Positions 49,396-58,103 of a stretch of DNA of 64,000 bases are shown here, piece after piece (position 1 is the stretch's first letter; each line of letters begins with the position of its first letter). The DNA lies in assembly GCA_046351555.1 (NCBI GenBank), contig JAXLYI010000006.1, positions 470,331 through 534,330 of the forward strand. The letters are read 5' to 3'. This DNA is from CAISKJ01 sp046351555. Its GTDB lineage: Bacteria > Myxococcota_A > Polyangia > Polyangiales > Ga0077539. Below the pieces are notes generated by a model. The model saw only the letters and a list, made by a program, of their open reading frames with translations, was not told where the DNA came from and ran no database searches. The position numbers and the translations under genes are program-made.

Positions 49396-51939
49396 GTGAG
49401 CGACCGCGCCCGCATCGCCGCCCTCTTCGTCCTCTCCGGCGCGAGTGGGCTCGTCTTCGAGGTCATCTGGGTGCGCCAGCTCGCCGTGTGGGCGGGCCAC
49501 GGCACCGTCGCCGTCAGCCTCGTCGTCGCGGCCTTCCTCGCCGGCATGGTGCTCGGCAACCTCCTCGGCGGGCGCGTCGCCGACCGCGGCGGGCGCCTCG
49601 TCCGCGCGTACGCCGCGCTCGAGGCCGTCACGGGCCTCGCCGCCCTCGCGGTGAGCCTCCTCCTCTCGCGCGCCGCCGGCCTCTCCACCTTCATCGCCGA
49701 CCACGCGCCGGCCCTCTTCTCCGCGCTCCCCGCGCGCGTCGCGCTGGGCTTCGTCGTGGTGCTCGTCCCCACCGCGGCGATGGGCGCGACGCTCCCCGTG
49801 CTCACCCGCCACCTCGCGCGCGAGGGCGACGTCCGCGCCCCGCTCGGGGCGCTCTACGCCCTCAACACCCTCGGCGCCGCGGCGGGCTGCGCGCTCGCGG
49901 GCTTCGCGCTCCTCGGCGCGCTCGGGATGCTCCGCACCGCCGTCGCCGCCTCGTGCGCCAACCTGCTCGTCGCCGCGATCGCGTGGTCGCTCGACGCGCG
50001 CGCCACGCCCGCCGCGGACCCGCCGCCCGAGGCCGCCCCGCCGCCCGAGCGCCGCGCCCTCGTCGCGCTCGCCGCGGGGACGGGCTTCGCCGCCATCGCC
50101 TGCGAGGTGCTGTGGTTCCGCGTGCTCCACGCCTTCGTCCGGTCGTCGACGTACGCCTTCACGCTGCTGCTCGTCGTCTACCTCGTCGGCGTCGTGCTCG
50201 GCGGCGCGCTCTACGCGCGTCGGTTCGCCGCCCACCCGAGGCCCTGGTCGCTCCTCGCCGACGTGCAGTCCGCGCTCGCCGCCGCGACGCTCGTCTCGGT
50301 GGCCGTCCTCGGCCGCGCGGGCTCGATCGCCGCCCTCCTCGGGCGCGCCACGGGCCGCCACGCCGACGCCGACGCCGACCTCGTCCACCTCGGCGTCGGG
50401 GCCGCGGTGATCCTCGCGCCGGCCACGCTGATGGGCGCGTCGTTCCCGCTGGTGGCGGCGATCGGCGCGGCGCGCGACCCGCGCGGGCCCGGCCGGGGCA
50501 TGGGGGGCCTCGCGGCGGCCAACACCCTCGGCGGCGCGCTCGGGTCGCTCGTCACCGGGCTCGCGCTCATCCCCGCCGTTGGCGCGCAGCGCTCGTTCGG
50601 GCTCGCCGTCGCGCTCTCGCTCGCGGCCTCGCTCGTCGCGCGGCGCCACGCCGACGGCGCCGTCCCGCTCATGGGCGACGCGGGCCGCACCGCGCGGGTC
50701 GCGCTCGCGGTGGCCCTCGCGCTCGCGCTGGTTCCGCGCGACTACCTCCTGCGCGCGTCCACCACCTTCCCGCGGGCGCGCGTCATCGAGGTGCGCGAGG
50801 GGCGCGACGGCACCGCCGCGGTGCTCGGCTACGACCGCGCCACCGTCTGCCGCGCGTCGCGCAACCGCTGCCGCGGGCGCTGCGCCGACGACTTCTCCTA
50901 CCGCCAGCTCCTGTTCGGCACGGTGTCGTACGCGAGCACCATCCCCTTCGCGAAGCGCTACATGCGGGCCCTCGCGCACCTGCCGATGCTCCAGCACGCG
51001 GGCGGCGCCGCCCTCGACGTCGTCGAGGTGTGCTTCGGCACTGGAACCACCGCGGGCGCCTTCACCGCGCACCCGTCGCTCCGCTCGCTGACCATCGTCG
51101 ACATCAACCGCGACGTGTTCGCCTTCGCGCGGCACTTCGCCGACAGCAACCGCGGCGTGCTCGGCGACCGGCGCGTGCGGGCCGTGGTCGACGACGGGCG
51201 CCACCACCTCGCCGTCGCCCACCGCCAGTGGGACGTGGTCTCGCTCGAGCCGCCGCCGCCCACCGCGGAAGGCGCCGCGTCGCTCTACACCCGCGAGTTC
51301 TACGCGGCGGCGCGGCGGCGGATGCGGCCCGGCGGGGTGCTCGCCCAGTGGATCCCGCTCGACCAGCAGACCGCCGACCTCGACCGCGCGATGCTCGCCG
51401 CGGTGCTCGCGGAGTTCGCGCACGTCGAGGTGTACCTGCCGAGCCGGGTGGAGGGCGTGGTGCTCGCGTCCGACCGCCCGCTCGCGCCCGACCTCGACCG
51501 CTGGCGCGCCCGCTGGGACGTCCCCGCCGTGCGGGAGAGCCTCGCCGACGTGGGCTTCGCGACGCCCGAGTCGCTCGCCGCGACGCGCGTGCTCGACGCC
51601 GCGGGGGCGCGCGCGTGGGTGGGCGCGGTGAGACCGATGGTCGACGACCTGCCGGCGGTGGAGTTCTACCGCTCGCGGCCGGGGGCGGCGTTCGACGCGA
51701 CGGCGCTGCTCACGCTGCGTCCGCGCGAGGCGCCCGTGGGCACGCGCGACGCCGCCCTCTTCGCGCGGCAGTTGCGCGTCGAGGCGATGGGGCTGGCGGC
51801 GTGGCAGCGCGCGCTCACGGGCGAGACGACCGCCGCGCAGCGCATCGCGGCGGGGATGCGCGCGCTCGACCCGGGCTCGCCGTACACGCGCTACCTCGAG
51901 GCGCTCGAGTACGACTGCCTCGGCTACGACGACCCGTAG
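49396..51939 (+). CDS. membrane-fused spermidine synthase-like methyltransferase-fold protein
   Basis: The 847-residue protein fuses ~12 membrane spans (residues ~1-460, LSGASGLVFEVIWVRQLAVW and following) with a spermidine synthase-like Rossmann domain (~470-700). The latter has LDVVEVCFGTGTTAGAFTAH (glycine-rich loop), IVDINRDVFAFARHF and RAVVDDGRHHLAVAHRQWDV. In such fused spermidine synthases the substrate is rarely known; the DIN (not DLD) and the missing catalytic DPPxPE-like segment (here LEPPPPTAEG) suggest an altered activity. The C-terminal ~120 residues are helical. It probably makes or transports a polyamine-like compound at the inner membrane. GTG start. Confidence 0.8.
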   Translation: MSDRARIAALFVLSGASGLVFEVIWVRQLAVWAGHGTVAVSLVVAAFLAGMVLGNLLGGRVADRGGRLVRAYAALEAVTGLAALAVSLLLSRAAGLSTFIADHAPALFSALPARVALGFVVVLVPTAAMGATLPVLTRHLAREGDVRAPLGALYALNTLGAAAGCALAGFALLGALGMLRTAVAASCANLLVAAIAWSLDARATPAADPPPEAAPPPERRALVALAAGTGFAAIACEVLWFRVLHAFVRSSTYAFTLLLVVYLVGVVLGGALYARRFAAHPRPWSLLADVQSALAAATLVSVAVLGRAGSIAALLGRATGRHADADADLVHLGVGAAVILAPATLMGASFPLVAAIGAARDPRGPGRGMGGLAAANTLGGALGSLVTGLALIPAVGAQRSFGLAVALSLAASLVARRHADGAVPLMGDAGRTARVALAVALALALVPRDYLLRASTTFPRARVIEVREGRDGTAAVLGYDRATVCRASRNRCRGRCADDFSYRQLLFGTVSYASTIPFAKRYMRALAHLPMLQHAGGAALDVVEVCFGTGTTAGAFTAHPSLRSLTIVDINRDVFAFARHFADSNRGVLGDRRVRAVVDDGRHHLAVAHRQWDVVSLEPPPPTAEGAASLYTREFYAAARRRMRPGGVLAQWIPLDQQTADLDRAMLAAVLAEFAHVEVYLPSRVEGVVLASDRPLAPDLDRWRARWDVPAVRESLADVGFATPESLAATRVLDAAGARAWVGAVRPMVDDLPAVEFYRSRPGAAFDATALLTLRPREAPVGTRDAALFARQLRVEAMGLAAWQRALTGETTAAQRIAAGMRALDPGSPYTRYLEALEYDCLGYDDP

Positions 51940-51968
51940 GCGCGTTGCGGGGACGGCGTTCGCGGGAC

Positions 51969-51974
51969 TACGAT
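51969..51974 (+). promoter_or_regulatory. -10-like hexamer TACGAT
   Basis: TACGAT ends 6 nt before the ATG at 51981, so the transcript would be leaderless. Confidence 0.35.
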
Positions 51975-51980
51975 GCGCGC

Positions 51981-52790
51981 ATGAGCCGATCGAAGCCGCC
52001 GGCGTGGACGAGCCCGGGCCCCTTCCGGCCCGATCAATTGCGCTCGGGCGACCCGTACGAGCTCTCCAACGGACACCCGGTGTACTGCGCGCCCACGGGC
52101 GGCGACGGGACGGGGCCCAACGGGCGCGGCTTCGTGGTGCTCGACACCGACCCGATGGCCGCCAACGCGGGCGTCGACCTCGGGATGCAGCTCGGGCCGC
52201 TCTCGATGCGCGCCCCCGACGTCGCCGTGGGGGCCTTCGACGAGAAGCGCGGCTGGGTGCAGGGCGCGCTCCCGCTCGCGGTCGAGTACGCGGGGAGCGG
52301 CCAGGACGAGGGCGAGCTCCAGGAGAAGGTCGCCGAGCTCCTCGCGCACGGCGTGAAGTACGTGTGGGTGGTGCGCCTGGTGGGGCCGCGACGCGTCGAG
52401 GTGCACGAGCGCGGGAAGGCGATGCGCAACGCGCTCCCCGGCGAGTCGCTCGCGGCGCCCGGCGTGCTCCAGAACCCCGTCCCCGTCCTCGCGCTCTACG
52501 ACCGCGACGCCGCCCACGAGGTCGCCCTCGCCAACCTCCTCCAGCGCAAGGGCTACGCGAGCCTCGACGCGGTGCGCGACGCGGGCCTCGCGCAGGGCCT
52601 CGAAGACGGCGAGCGCGCGGCCCTCGCGCACCTCTTCGAGCGCCGCCTGAAGCGCCCGCTCACCGACGCGGAGAGTGCGACCCTCGCGCAGCGCGTCCGC
52701 GCGCTCGGGCACGCCCGCGTTGGCGACGTGGTGCTCGACCTCGACGCCGGCGCGCTCGCCGCGTGGCTCGCCGCCCCCGACGCGACCTGA
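51981..52790 (+). CDS. Uma2-family (DUF820) nuclease-like protein
   Basis: The 269-residue protein belongs to the Uma2/DUF820 PD-(D/E)xK superfamily: DPYELSNGHPVYCAPTGGDG, APDVAVGAFDEKRGWVQGAL, LPLAVEYAGSGQDEGELQEK and AELLAHGVKYVWVVRLVGPR correspond to the conserved core, with D and E-x-K as candidate catalytic residues. The C-terminal ~90 residues (LQRKGYASLDAVRDAGLAQG) are helical and typical of the family's Rpn/Uma2 extension. The cellular role of Uma2 proteins is not settled. It is convergent with the next lipoprotein gene. Confidence 0.8.
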   Translation: MSRSKPPAWTSPGPFRPDQLRSGDPYELSNGHPVYCAPTGGDGTGPNGRGFVVLDTDPMAANAGVDLGMQLGPLSMRAPDVAVGAFDEKRGWVQGALPLAVEYAGSGQDEGELQEKVAELLAHGVKYVWVVRLVGPRRVEVHERGKAMRNALPGESLAAPGVLQNPVPVLALYDRDAAHEVALANLLQRKGYASLDAVRDAGLAQGLEDGERAALAHLFERRLKRPLTDAESATLAQRVRALGHARVGDVVLDLDAGALAAWLAAPDAT

Positions 52791-52794
52791 ACCA

Positions 52795-54351
52795 TCAACG
52801 CGCCGGCGGCGCCTCGTGGCCCACGCACAGCCGCGCGTTCACCGGCACCGCCGCCCCCGCCCGCGGGCACGGGAAGCCGACGCCCGCCAGCGCCCCCCGC
52901 AGGCACTCCGCCACGCGCTCGCCGCTGCCGTCCGTCGGCGCCGTCTGCACGGTGACCGCCACGTCGCGCGCCGCCCCGTCGGGCGCGATCACCCAGCTCG
53001 CGCGGTAGCTCCCGACGCCGCCTTCGCGCGTGGCGCACGCCAGCAGCGCGGCCCGCGGCGCGCCCTCGTCGTAGCTCCGCAGCGTGGCGCCGACGCGGAG
53101 CCACGGGTCCGTCTCGCCGTAGCCGAGCGCGCGGTACACCTCGCCTTCGCCGCCCATCATCGCGCCGAGGAGGCCGCCCATGCTCGGCTCCACCCGCGGG
53201 TCGCCGAGCAGCGCGGCCGCGGCGATCCAGCGCTGCGGGTCGGCCGGGTCGCCGGTCACGTCCACACCGCGGTTGGGCGGGAGCCCGGCGCGGTCGGCGC
53301 TCCCGGCACGGTGGAAGGCCACCGAGAGCGTGCAGTAGTTTCGCTCGCGTGCACCGTCCCCTTCGCCGTCGACCACCGTGCCGCACCACGGGTCGACGAC
53401 GCCGACGACGAGGTTGGGGTGCCTCGCCGCGAGGAGCGCGGGCAACGGCGGCGCCTGCCCGCACGCGGGGCCCCCGACACGCCACCGCCGCTGCGCGACG
53501 AGCGCCTCGGCCGCGGCCACGTCCGCCGGCGGCACCAGGCGGACGCCCGCCAGCCGTGACACCCCCGCGCGCACCGCCGCGAGGAAGCGCTGCCGCGCCG
53601 CGCCCTGGAAGCGGTCGCCGTCGTACGTGAGCACCACCTCGCGGGGGCGGCGGTCGTCGGGCGGCGGCGCGTCGGGGTCGGGCGCGGCCTCGCGGAGCTC
53701 GGGCCCGTCGCACTCCGGCGGGATCGTCACCACACGCCGGGGCGCGGGCCGCGGCGCTGGGGCGGGGGGCGCGGCGGCGGCGAGCGACGCGTCGAGCGCG
53801 CGGGCGTGGGCGGCGCACACCTCCTGCCACGCGCGGAGCGGCGCGGAGGCGCGGGGCGACACGGCGGCGCAGCGCTCCCAGGCGGCGCGGGCGTGGCGCG
53901 CGAGCGGGGCGGACTGCTCGTCGCGCACGGCGCGGAACGCGGCGGACTGCTCGGGCGAGAGCTCGCGGGGCGCGGGGAGCGAGCGGACGCCGTCGCGCAG
54001 CTCCTCGGCGACGGTGGCGTACACCGCGGCGGCGAAGAGGGCGTCGTCGGCCGAGCGGTGGTCGAGCGCGGGGACGCGCTGCGCGAGCGCGGTGAGCCCC
54101 TCGGCGCGGCGGCGCAGCCAGGGCCCGAAGGCGCGGCGCGCGTCGGCCGCGGCGGCGTCGGCGGGCACGGCGGGCGGCGCGTCGGCGCGCTGGGCGCGGG
54201 CGAGCTCCCAGAAGGCCGCCGCGTCGCCGTCGAGGGCCCCCGCGTACACGGGCCTCCCGTCGAGCGAGGGCGCGTCGCGGAGCGAGGGGGCGGGGCGCGC
54301 GGCGGAGCAGGCGACGAGCGCGGCGGCGACCGCGGGGAGGGCGTGGCGCAT
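52795..54351 (-). CDS. lipoprotein with AgmX/PglI-like C-terminal domain
   Basis: The 518-residue protein begins MRHALPAVAAALVACSAARP (lipobox LVAC). Residues ~30-190 are helical, Ala/Arg-rich; residues ~220-380 look like a beta/alpha domain (REVVLTYDGDRFQGAARQRF, HPNLVVGVVDPWCGTVVDGE). The last ~90 residues have SYRASWVIAPDGAARDVAVT, RVAECLRGALAGVGFPCPRA and VPVNARLCV, which is the pattern of the AgmX/PglI C-terminal domain found in myxobacterial adventurous-motility proteins. No specific function can be given. TACCAC lies 7 nt before the ATG. Confidence 0.7.
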   Translation of the reverse strand: MRHALPAVAAALVACSAARPAPSLRDAPSLDGRPVYAGALDGDAAAFWELARAQRADAPPAVPADAAAADARRAFGPWLRRRAEGLTALAQRVPALDHRSADDALFAAAVYATVAEELRDGVRSLPAPRELSPEQSAAFRAVRDEQSAPLARHARAAWERCAAVSPRASAPLRAWQEVCAAHARALDASLAAAAPPAPAPRPAPRRVVTIPPECDGPELREAAPDPDAPPPDDRRPREVVLTYDGDRFQGAARQRFLAAVRAGVSRLAGVRLVPPADVAAAEALVAQRRWRVGGPACGQAPPLPALLAARHPNLVVGVVDPWCGTVVDGEGDGARERNYCTLSVAFHRAGSADRAGLPPNRGVDVTGDPADPQRWIAAAALLGDPRVEPSMGGLLGAMMGGEGEVYRALGYGETDPWLRVGATLRSYDEGAPRAALLACATREGGVGSYRASWVIAPDGAARDVAVTVQTAPTDGSGERVAECLRGALAGVGFPCPRAGAAVPVNARLCVGHEAPPAR

Positions 54352-54468
54352 GGCCGCGGTGGTACAGCGAAGCGCGGGGGCGGCGCCAGAAGACCGCGGC
54401 GCCGTGCGCTTTCATGAGAACCTCGGCCGTAGCTCCGGCGTCTCATCTCGACCCGCCCGGGTGCGCGC

Positions 54469-55977
54469 ATGGCTCCCCACGACGACCTCACCCCCGAGGC
54501 CGACTACGAGGCGACGCTCCGCGCGGCCGCCCGCCGGCGCCTCCGCGTCCTCGCCGCCCTCGTCTGCGCGCTCGGCGTGGCCCTCGTGCTCTCACGGGAG
54601 GGAGCCGCCATCGCGGCCTGGACGCGCGGCGAGACCGACCTCCGCGGCCACCGGCGCTACGCCCCGCGCCACCCGGTCGACCGCGCCGCCCTGCGCCGCG
54701 TGGACTTCGCGCGCGTCCACGCCCAGCTCCTCCCGCGCTGGCTCGTCGCCCTCCAGCGCGCCGACACGCCCGCGGGCGACCGCCGCGCCGTCGAGGCGCT
54801 CGCCGCGCTGCGCCGCGCGATCGCGCCCGACCGCAACCTCGACGCGATCGTCACCGAGCTCGACGCGCGCGTCCGCGACGACCTCGCGGGCAACTCCGCG
54901 CGCGTCCGCTACCTGCTGTGGGCCTGGGGCGCGTACCTCGACCGCGCGGGCGTCCCGTACCGCGTCGAGGGGACGGTGCTCCGCCGGCGGTGGCGCGCGT
55001 CGCTGCGGTTCCGCGCGTACCGGGTGCTCGACGACGCGCCGGTGGCGGTGGGCGCGCGGGCGTACCGGGCGCGCCTGCTCCGCCGCGTCGACGGGACCAA
55101 CCTCCGCGAGGCCGACCTCGGGCACGCCGGCGAGGCCGACGAGGGCGCGCTGGTGGTGATCGACACGGTGTTCCGCATGGCGGCGGACGAGGTGTGGCCG
55201 ATGCTCGACGCCGCGGACGACGTCCACCGCGCGCCGCTCGAGCGCGCCCACGCCGCGGCCGTGCGCGCCGAGGCCGCGTCGGTTCTCTCCCCCGACGACT
55301 ACGCGCGCCTCGCCCGCACCGCCCACGCGCGCTTCGTCATGGTCAACGCCGCGTCGGCCATCAACGCGCGCTCGTGGTGCTCGGCGGTGCCCGCGATCGG
55401 TCACGTCCCGTGGTGGGGCTACGCCCCCGAGCTCGCGGCGCGGGCGCGCGCCGTGGCCGCGGAGCCGCCCGAAGACCCCGACTGCCCGCCGATGCTCCCC
55501 GAGGAGGCCGAAGACTTCGCCACCGGCTCGCTCGCGGTGCGCGCGGAGGCGGGGCTCGACCGCTCGCTGACGGCGCTGGTGACGTGGCTCGCGCGGGCGG
55601 TGACGGTCCACGAGGTTCGCCACGTGGCGGACGACTGGGAGGTCGACGGGCTCCGCACGCCGCTCGCGTGCGACGACTGCCCGCGCGCGCTCGGCACGTC
55701 GGGGCGCGCGGAGCTCGCGGCGTACCTCGCGTCGTTCGCGACGCCGGGCGTCGGGCGCGTGAGCTTCTTCCAGGCGTGCCGCGCCGCGGGCGGCGGGGTC
55801 GGGCCCCACGGCGCCGCGCTGCGCGTCGCCAACAAGGAGGTGGGCGCGTGCCTCGCGCCGCCGCGCGACCTGTACGGCATGGCGCGTCGCGCGGAGCGGG
55901 CGCTCTTCGGGCGCGCGACGACCGTCACGCTTCCGCCCGCGCGCTTCGTCGCGGGGCTCGCGCCGACGCGGCGGTAG
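54469..55977 (+). CDS. membrane-anchored HExxH protein, putative periplasmic metallopeptidase
   Basis: The 502-residue protein has one N-terminal span (LRVLAALVCALGVALVLSRE, residues ~24-45) and a large periplasmic domain. Near the C-terminus are RAVTVHEVRHVADDWEVDG, an HExxH motif, and SGRAELAAYLASFATP, whose Glu ~45 residues later could be the third zinc ligand, a gluzincin-like arrangement. Cys pairs (CDDCPRALG) lie between. No family is recognised. Its last 45 nt, including the stop codon, are part of a 50-bp direct repeat whose second copy is at 59376-59425; the gene remains intact because the repeat restores its 3' end. Confidence 0.7.
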   Translation: MAPHDDLTPEADYEATLRAAARRRLRVLAALVCALGVALVLSREGAAIAAWTRGETDLRGHRRYAPRHPVDRAALRRVDFARVHAQLLPRWLVALQRADTPAGDRRAVEALAALRRAIAPDRNLDAIVTELDARVRDDLAGNSARVRYLLWAWGAYLDRAGVPYRVEGTVLRRRWRASLRFRAYRVLDDAPVAVGARAYRARLLRRVDGTNLREADLGHAGEADEGALVVIDTVFRMAADEVWPMLDAADDVHRAPLERAHAAAVRAEAASVLSPDDYARLARTAHARFVMVNAASAINARSWCSAVPAIGHVPWWGYAPELAARARAVAAEPPEDPDCPPMLPEEAEDFATGSLAVRAEAGLDRSLTALVTWLARAVTVHEVRHVADDWEVDGLRTPLACDDCPRALGTSGRAELAAYLASFATPGVGRVSFFQACRAAGGGVGPHGAALRVANKEVGACLAPPRDLYGMARRAERALFGRATTVTLPPARFVAGLAPTRR

Positions 55978-55982
55978 GGCGC
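55933..55982 (+). repeat. 50-bp direct repeat, left copy (attL-like)
   Basis: This 50-bp sequence covers the last 15 codons of the HExxH gene and the 5 nt after the stop. It matches 59376-59425 at 47 of 50 positions; two 21-bp stretches separated by one C/T difference are perfect. The position at a gene end is typical for integration sites. Confidence 0.85.
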
Positions 55983-56030
55983 GGCGCGGGCGGCCCCTCG
56001 CGCGCATTGATCGCGCGGCGGGCGGCGGTG

Positions 56031-56036
56031 TAGCGT
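56031..56036 (+). promoter_or_regulatory. -10-like hexamer TAGCGT
   Basis: TAGCGT ends 10 nt before the ATG at 56047 and overlaps the alternative GTG at 56035, which therefore cannot be the start of a transcript from here. Confidence 0.35.
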
Positions 56037-56046
56037 GCGCGGCACG

Positions 56047-57411
56047 ATGCGGCTGACGCGGTTCGAGGTCACCCACTTCAAGAACTTCCGGCAGACCGTC
56101 GTGCTCGACGCGCTGGACGGCTTCGACGTGATCCACGGCGAGAACAACGTGGGGAAGTCGAACCTGCTCCAGGCGATCGACCTGTTCTTTCTCCTCGTCG
56201 GCAGCTTGGGGAAGCGTGCGGAGAAGCTCTCCGAAGCGCCCGGCGAAGACGAGGCGAACGCCGCCCCGCTGATCGAAGACGAACGTCAGGTGGGGGTTCG
56301 CCTCCACGTGCAGCACCACCTACTGACCCAACGGGGTTTCTCTCCAGACGCGATCTTCAACTTCAGCGAACCGCTCCCCATCGAACTGGTTGGCGAGATC
56401 GAGGTGTCGGAGACGGATTTTCAGCGCGCGGGTCTCAAGCAACCGAGCCAACTGAACCTCTTCTTCCTTCGATTCCGCGTCATGCGCTCTCACAACGGAT
56501 GCGTCGATGTGGAGGTTCGAACACGAAGAGACGAGTTCAATCAAGAGACGTGGGCCGGCCTTCGCATCGTGGCCTTCCTGCTGGGCGTCAACTTCACCGT
56601 CCAGACCAACGCCCGCGCACATGGCTTCATCCTCGTCGACGTGTTTCGTAGGGTGCCGTGGGTCGACGGCAACGAGGACATCGCGAGCCTCCGCCGCACG
56701 GTGACCGACGATCTCCTCCTTGCCCTCTACGACGCGAAGGAGTCCGTCGAGCCCGGCGTCTTCCACCGCTGGGAGCTCTTCGAGCGCGCGATGAACTCCC
56801 TCGGCCCCGTCGTCGGCGACGGCCGCTTCGTCATCACGTACAACCGCCAGATGAGGCGCGCGATCCTCGCAGTGCAGCGCGGCAGCCTCCGCATCCCCAT
56901 CGAGACGATGGGCTCCGGCGTCCAGCAGATCGCCGCCCTCGTCGCCCGCGTCCTCCTCGCCGGCGCCGCCGTCGTCGCGGTGGAGGAGCCTGAGCTCAAC
57001 CTCCGCTACGATATGCAGCTCCGCCTGCGCGACATGCTCCGCGACATCGTGGCCAGCGGCGCGGGACCGCAGCAGATCCTCGTGACGAGCCACTCGCCCG
57101 CGTTCGAAGCCGGCGCCCACTTCTACGGCATGCGACTCACCGACGAGGGCCCCGTCGTCGAGCGCCGCCCGACCGCGGAGTCCGCCGCGTGGCTCCAGCT
57201 CGGCCCTGTGTCGCCGCCCATGAAGGGGGGCGCCTGGGGCTACGTGTCGAGCGACGGGCTCCTCCGTCTGCCCGACGAGATCCGCGCGGAGCTCGGGGTG
57301 ACGCAGGGGGGCGGCGTCGTGGTGGTGAAGCGCGAAGAGCAGCCCTACGTGGAGGTGCTTTCGAACGAGCAGTTCCTGGGGCTGATCCACGGCGAGCAGG
57401 GCGAGGGATGA
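56047..57411 (+). CDS. AAA (OLD/RecF-type) ATPase with C-terminal AbrB-like domain
   Basis: The 454-residue protein begins MRLTRFEVTHFKNFRQTVVL, the usual entry of SMC/OLD-type ATPases. It has a Walker A GENNVGKS (31-38), an ABC-type signature region IETMGSGVQQIAALVARVLL (~285-305), Walker B VVAVEEPELNLR (~307-318) and a switch His in ILVTSHSP (~345). It lacks a TOPRIM domain. The last ~50 residues (GYVSSDGLLRLPDEIRAELG then VTQGGGVVVVKREEQ, ~398-430) match the swapped-hairpin AbrB/MazE DNA-binding fold. The stop overlaps the start of the PIN gene (ATGA), so the two are coupled. An ATPase with a built-in antitoxin-type domain next to a PIN nuclease suggests a toxin-antitoxin or anti-phage pair. 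Confidence 0.85.
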   Translation: MRLTRFEVTHFKNFRQTVVLDALDGFDVIHGENNVGKSNLLQAIDLFFLLVGSLGKRAEKLSEAPGEDEANAAPLIEDERQVGVRLHVQHHLLTQRGFSPDAIFNFSEPLPIELVGEIEVSETDFQRAGLKQPSQLNLFFLRFRVMRSHNGCVDVEVRTRRDEFNQETWAGLRIVAFLLGVNFTVQTNARAHGFILVDVFRRVPWVDGNEDIASLRRTVTDDLLLALYDAKESVEPGVFHRWELFERAMNSLGPVVGDGRFVITYNRQMRRAILAVQRGSLRIPIETMGSGVQQIAALVARVLLAGAAVVAVEEPELNLRYDMQLRLRDMLRDIVASGAGPQQILVTSHSPAFEAGAHFYGMRLTDEGPVVERRPTAESAAWLQLGPVSPPMKGGAWGYVSSDGLLRLPDEIRAELGVTQGGGVVVVKREEQPYVEVLSNEQFLGLIHGEQGEG

Positions 57412-58103
57412 GCCCGGAGGAGGTCGTCGCGTTCCTGCGAGGGGAGGGGCGGACGAACGAGGAGGGGCCCCCGGCGCTCGCCTTCGACACGAACACCATT
57501 TTCGGCGACAACCCGCGGAGCGACCCGGGGATCGAGGTGATCAACACGGTCAATCGCGCCAACGCGGCGCGAGGCGAGGCGCCCCCCGTGAGGCTCGTCG
57601 TGCCCGCCGTCGTGTTCCACGAGAAGGTCCGCCAGATGATCCAGCGGCGCGGAGGGAAGTTCGACGCGAGCCTCCCGCTCGGCTTCGTGCGGAGCAACAA
57701 CCTGGAGATCGAGCCTTTCGAACAGCAGCACGCCCTCGCGGTGGCGAAGCGCCTGCACGGGATCTACCCGACGCGGGGCGACTGGCGCGCGTTCAAGAAG
57801 CGGCGCTGCCTGCAATGCCTGAAGCTCTCCGCGGCGACGGCGACCGGCGGGGACGGTCACGACTGCGGCGCGACCGTCGACTGGCTCATCGTCGGCCACG
57901 CCGAGGCCATGGGGTATTTGCTCGTGACCAACGACGGCGGCCCTGAGTTCGTGGGGGTCGCCCTCCGCGCCAACCTCGACACCGTGCTCGCGGCGGCGAA
58001 GGCGCTGCTGGCGTCGCGCGGCCCGGCGGAGACGCGGCGACGTCTTGACACCCGCACGGACGGCGGCGTCGAATCCGCCGCCATGCAGCTTCGCCCCGGC
58101 TGA
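57408..58103 (+). CDS. PIN-domain ribonuclease-like protein with zinc-finger-like insertion
   Basis: The 231-residue protein has the acidic set of a PIN domain: D27 in ALAFDTNTIFGD, E72 in PAVVFHEKVRQ, D158 in CGATVDWLIVGHAEAMGY and D176 in LLVTNDGGPEF. These bind metal and cut RNA in VapC-type toxins. Between E72 and D158 lies C134-x2-C137 followed by H151-x-C153, a possible zinc site not found in ordinary VapC; at ~190 residues of domain it is also larger than VapC (~130). Its start codon overlaps the ATPase stop (ATGA) with GAGGG upstream. The C-terminal ~25 residues after ALLASRG run into the next gene's start and may be altered by a frameshift. Confidence 0.8.
   Translation: MSPEEVVAFLRGEGRTNEEGPPALAFDTNTIFGDNPRSDPGIEVINTVNRANAARGEAPPVRLVVPAVVFHEKVRQMIQRRGGKFDASLPLGFVRSNNLEIEPFEQQHALAVAKRLHGIYPTRGDWRAFKKRRCLQCLKLSAATATGGDGHDCGATVDWLIVGHAEAMGYLLVTNDGGPEFVGVALRANLDTVLAAAKALLASRGPAETRRRLDTRTDGGVESAAMQLRPG
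58045..58074 (+). promoter_or_regulatory. sigma70-like promoter, TTGACA-N18-TCGAAT
   Basis: A perfect -35 TTGACA (58045-58050) and TCGAAT (58069-58074) lie inside the end of the PIN gene. Transcription would start near 58081, just before ATG 58083, the likely start of the third cassette gene. Confidence 0.5.

Noticed and set aside
54469..55977. Calling the HExxH membrane gene a part of the mobile cassette
   Set aside because: Its base composition matches the genome and only its 3' end is in the repeat, as expected for the chromosomal target gene.
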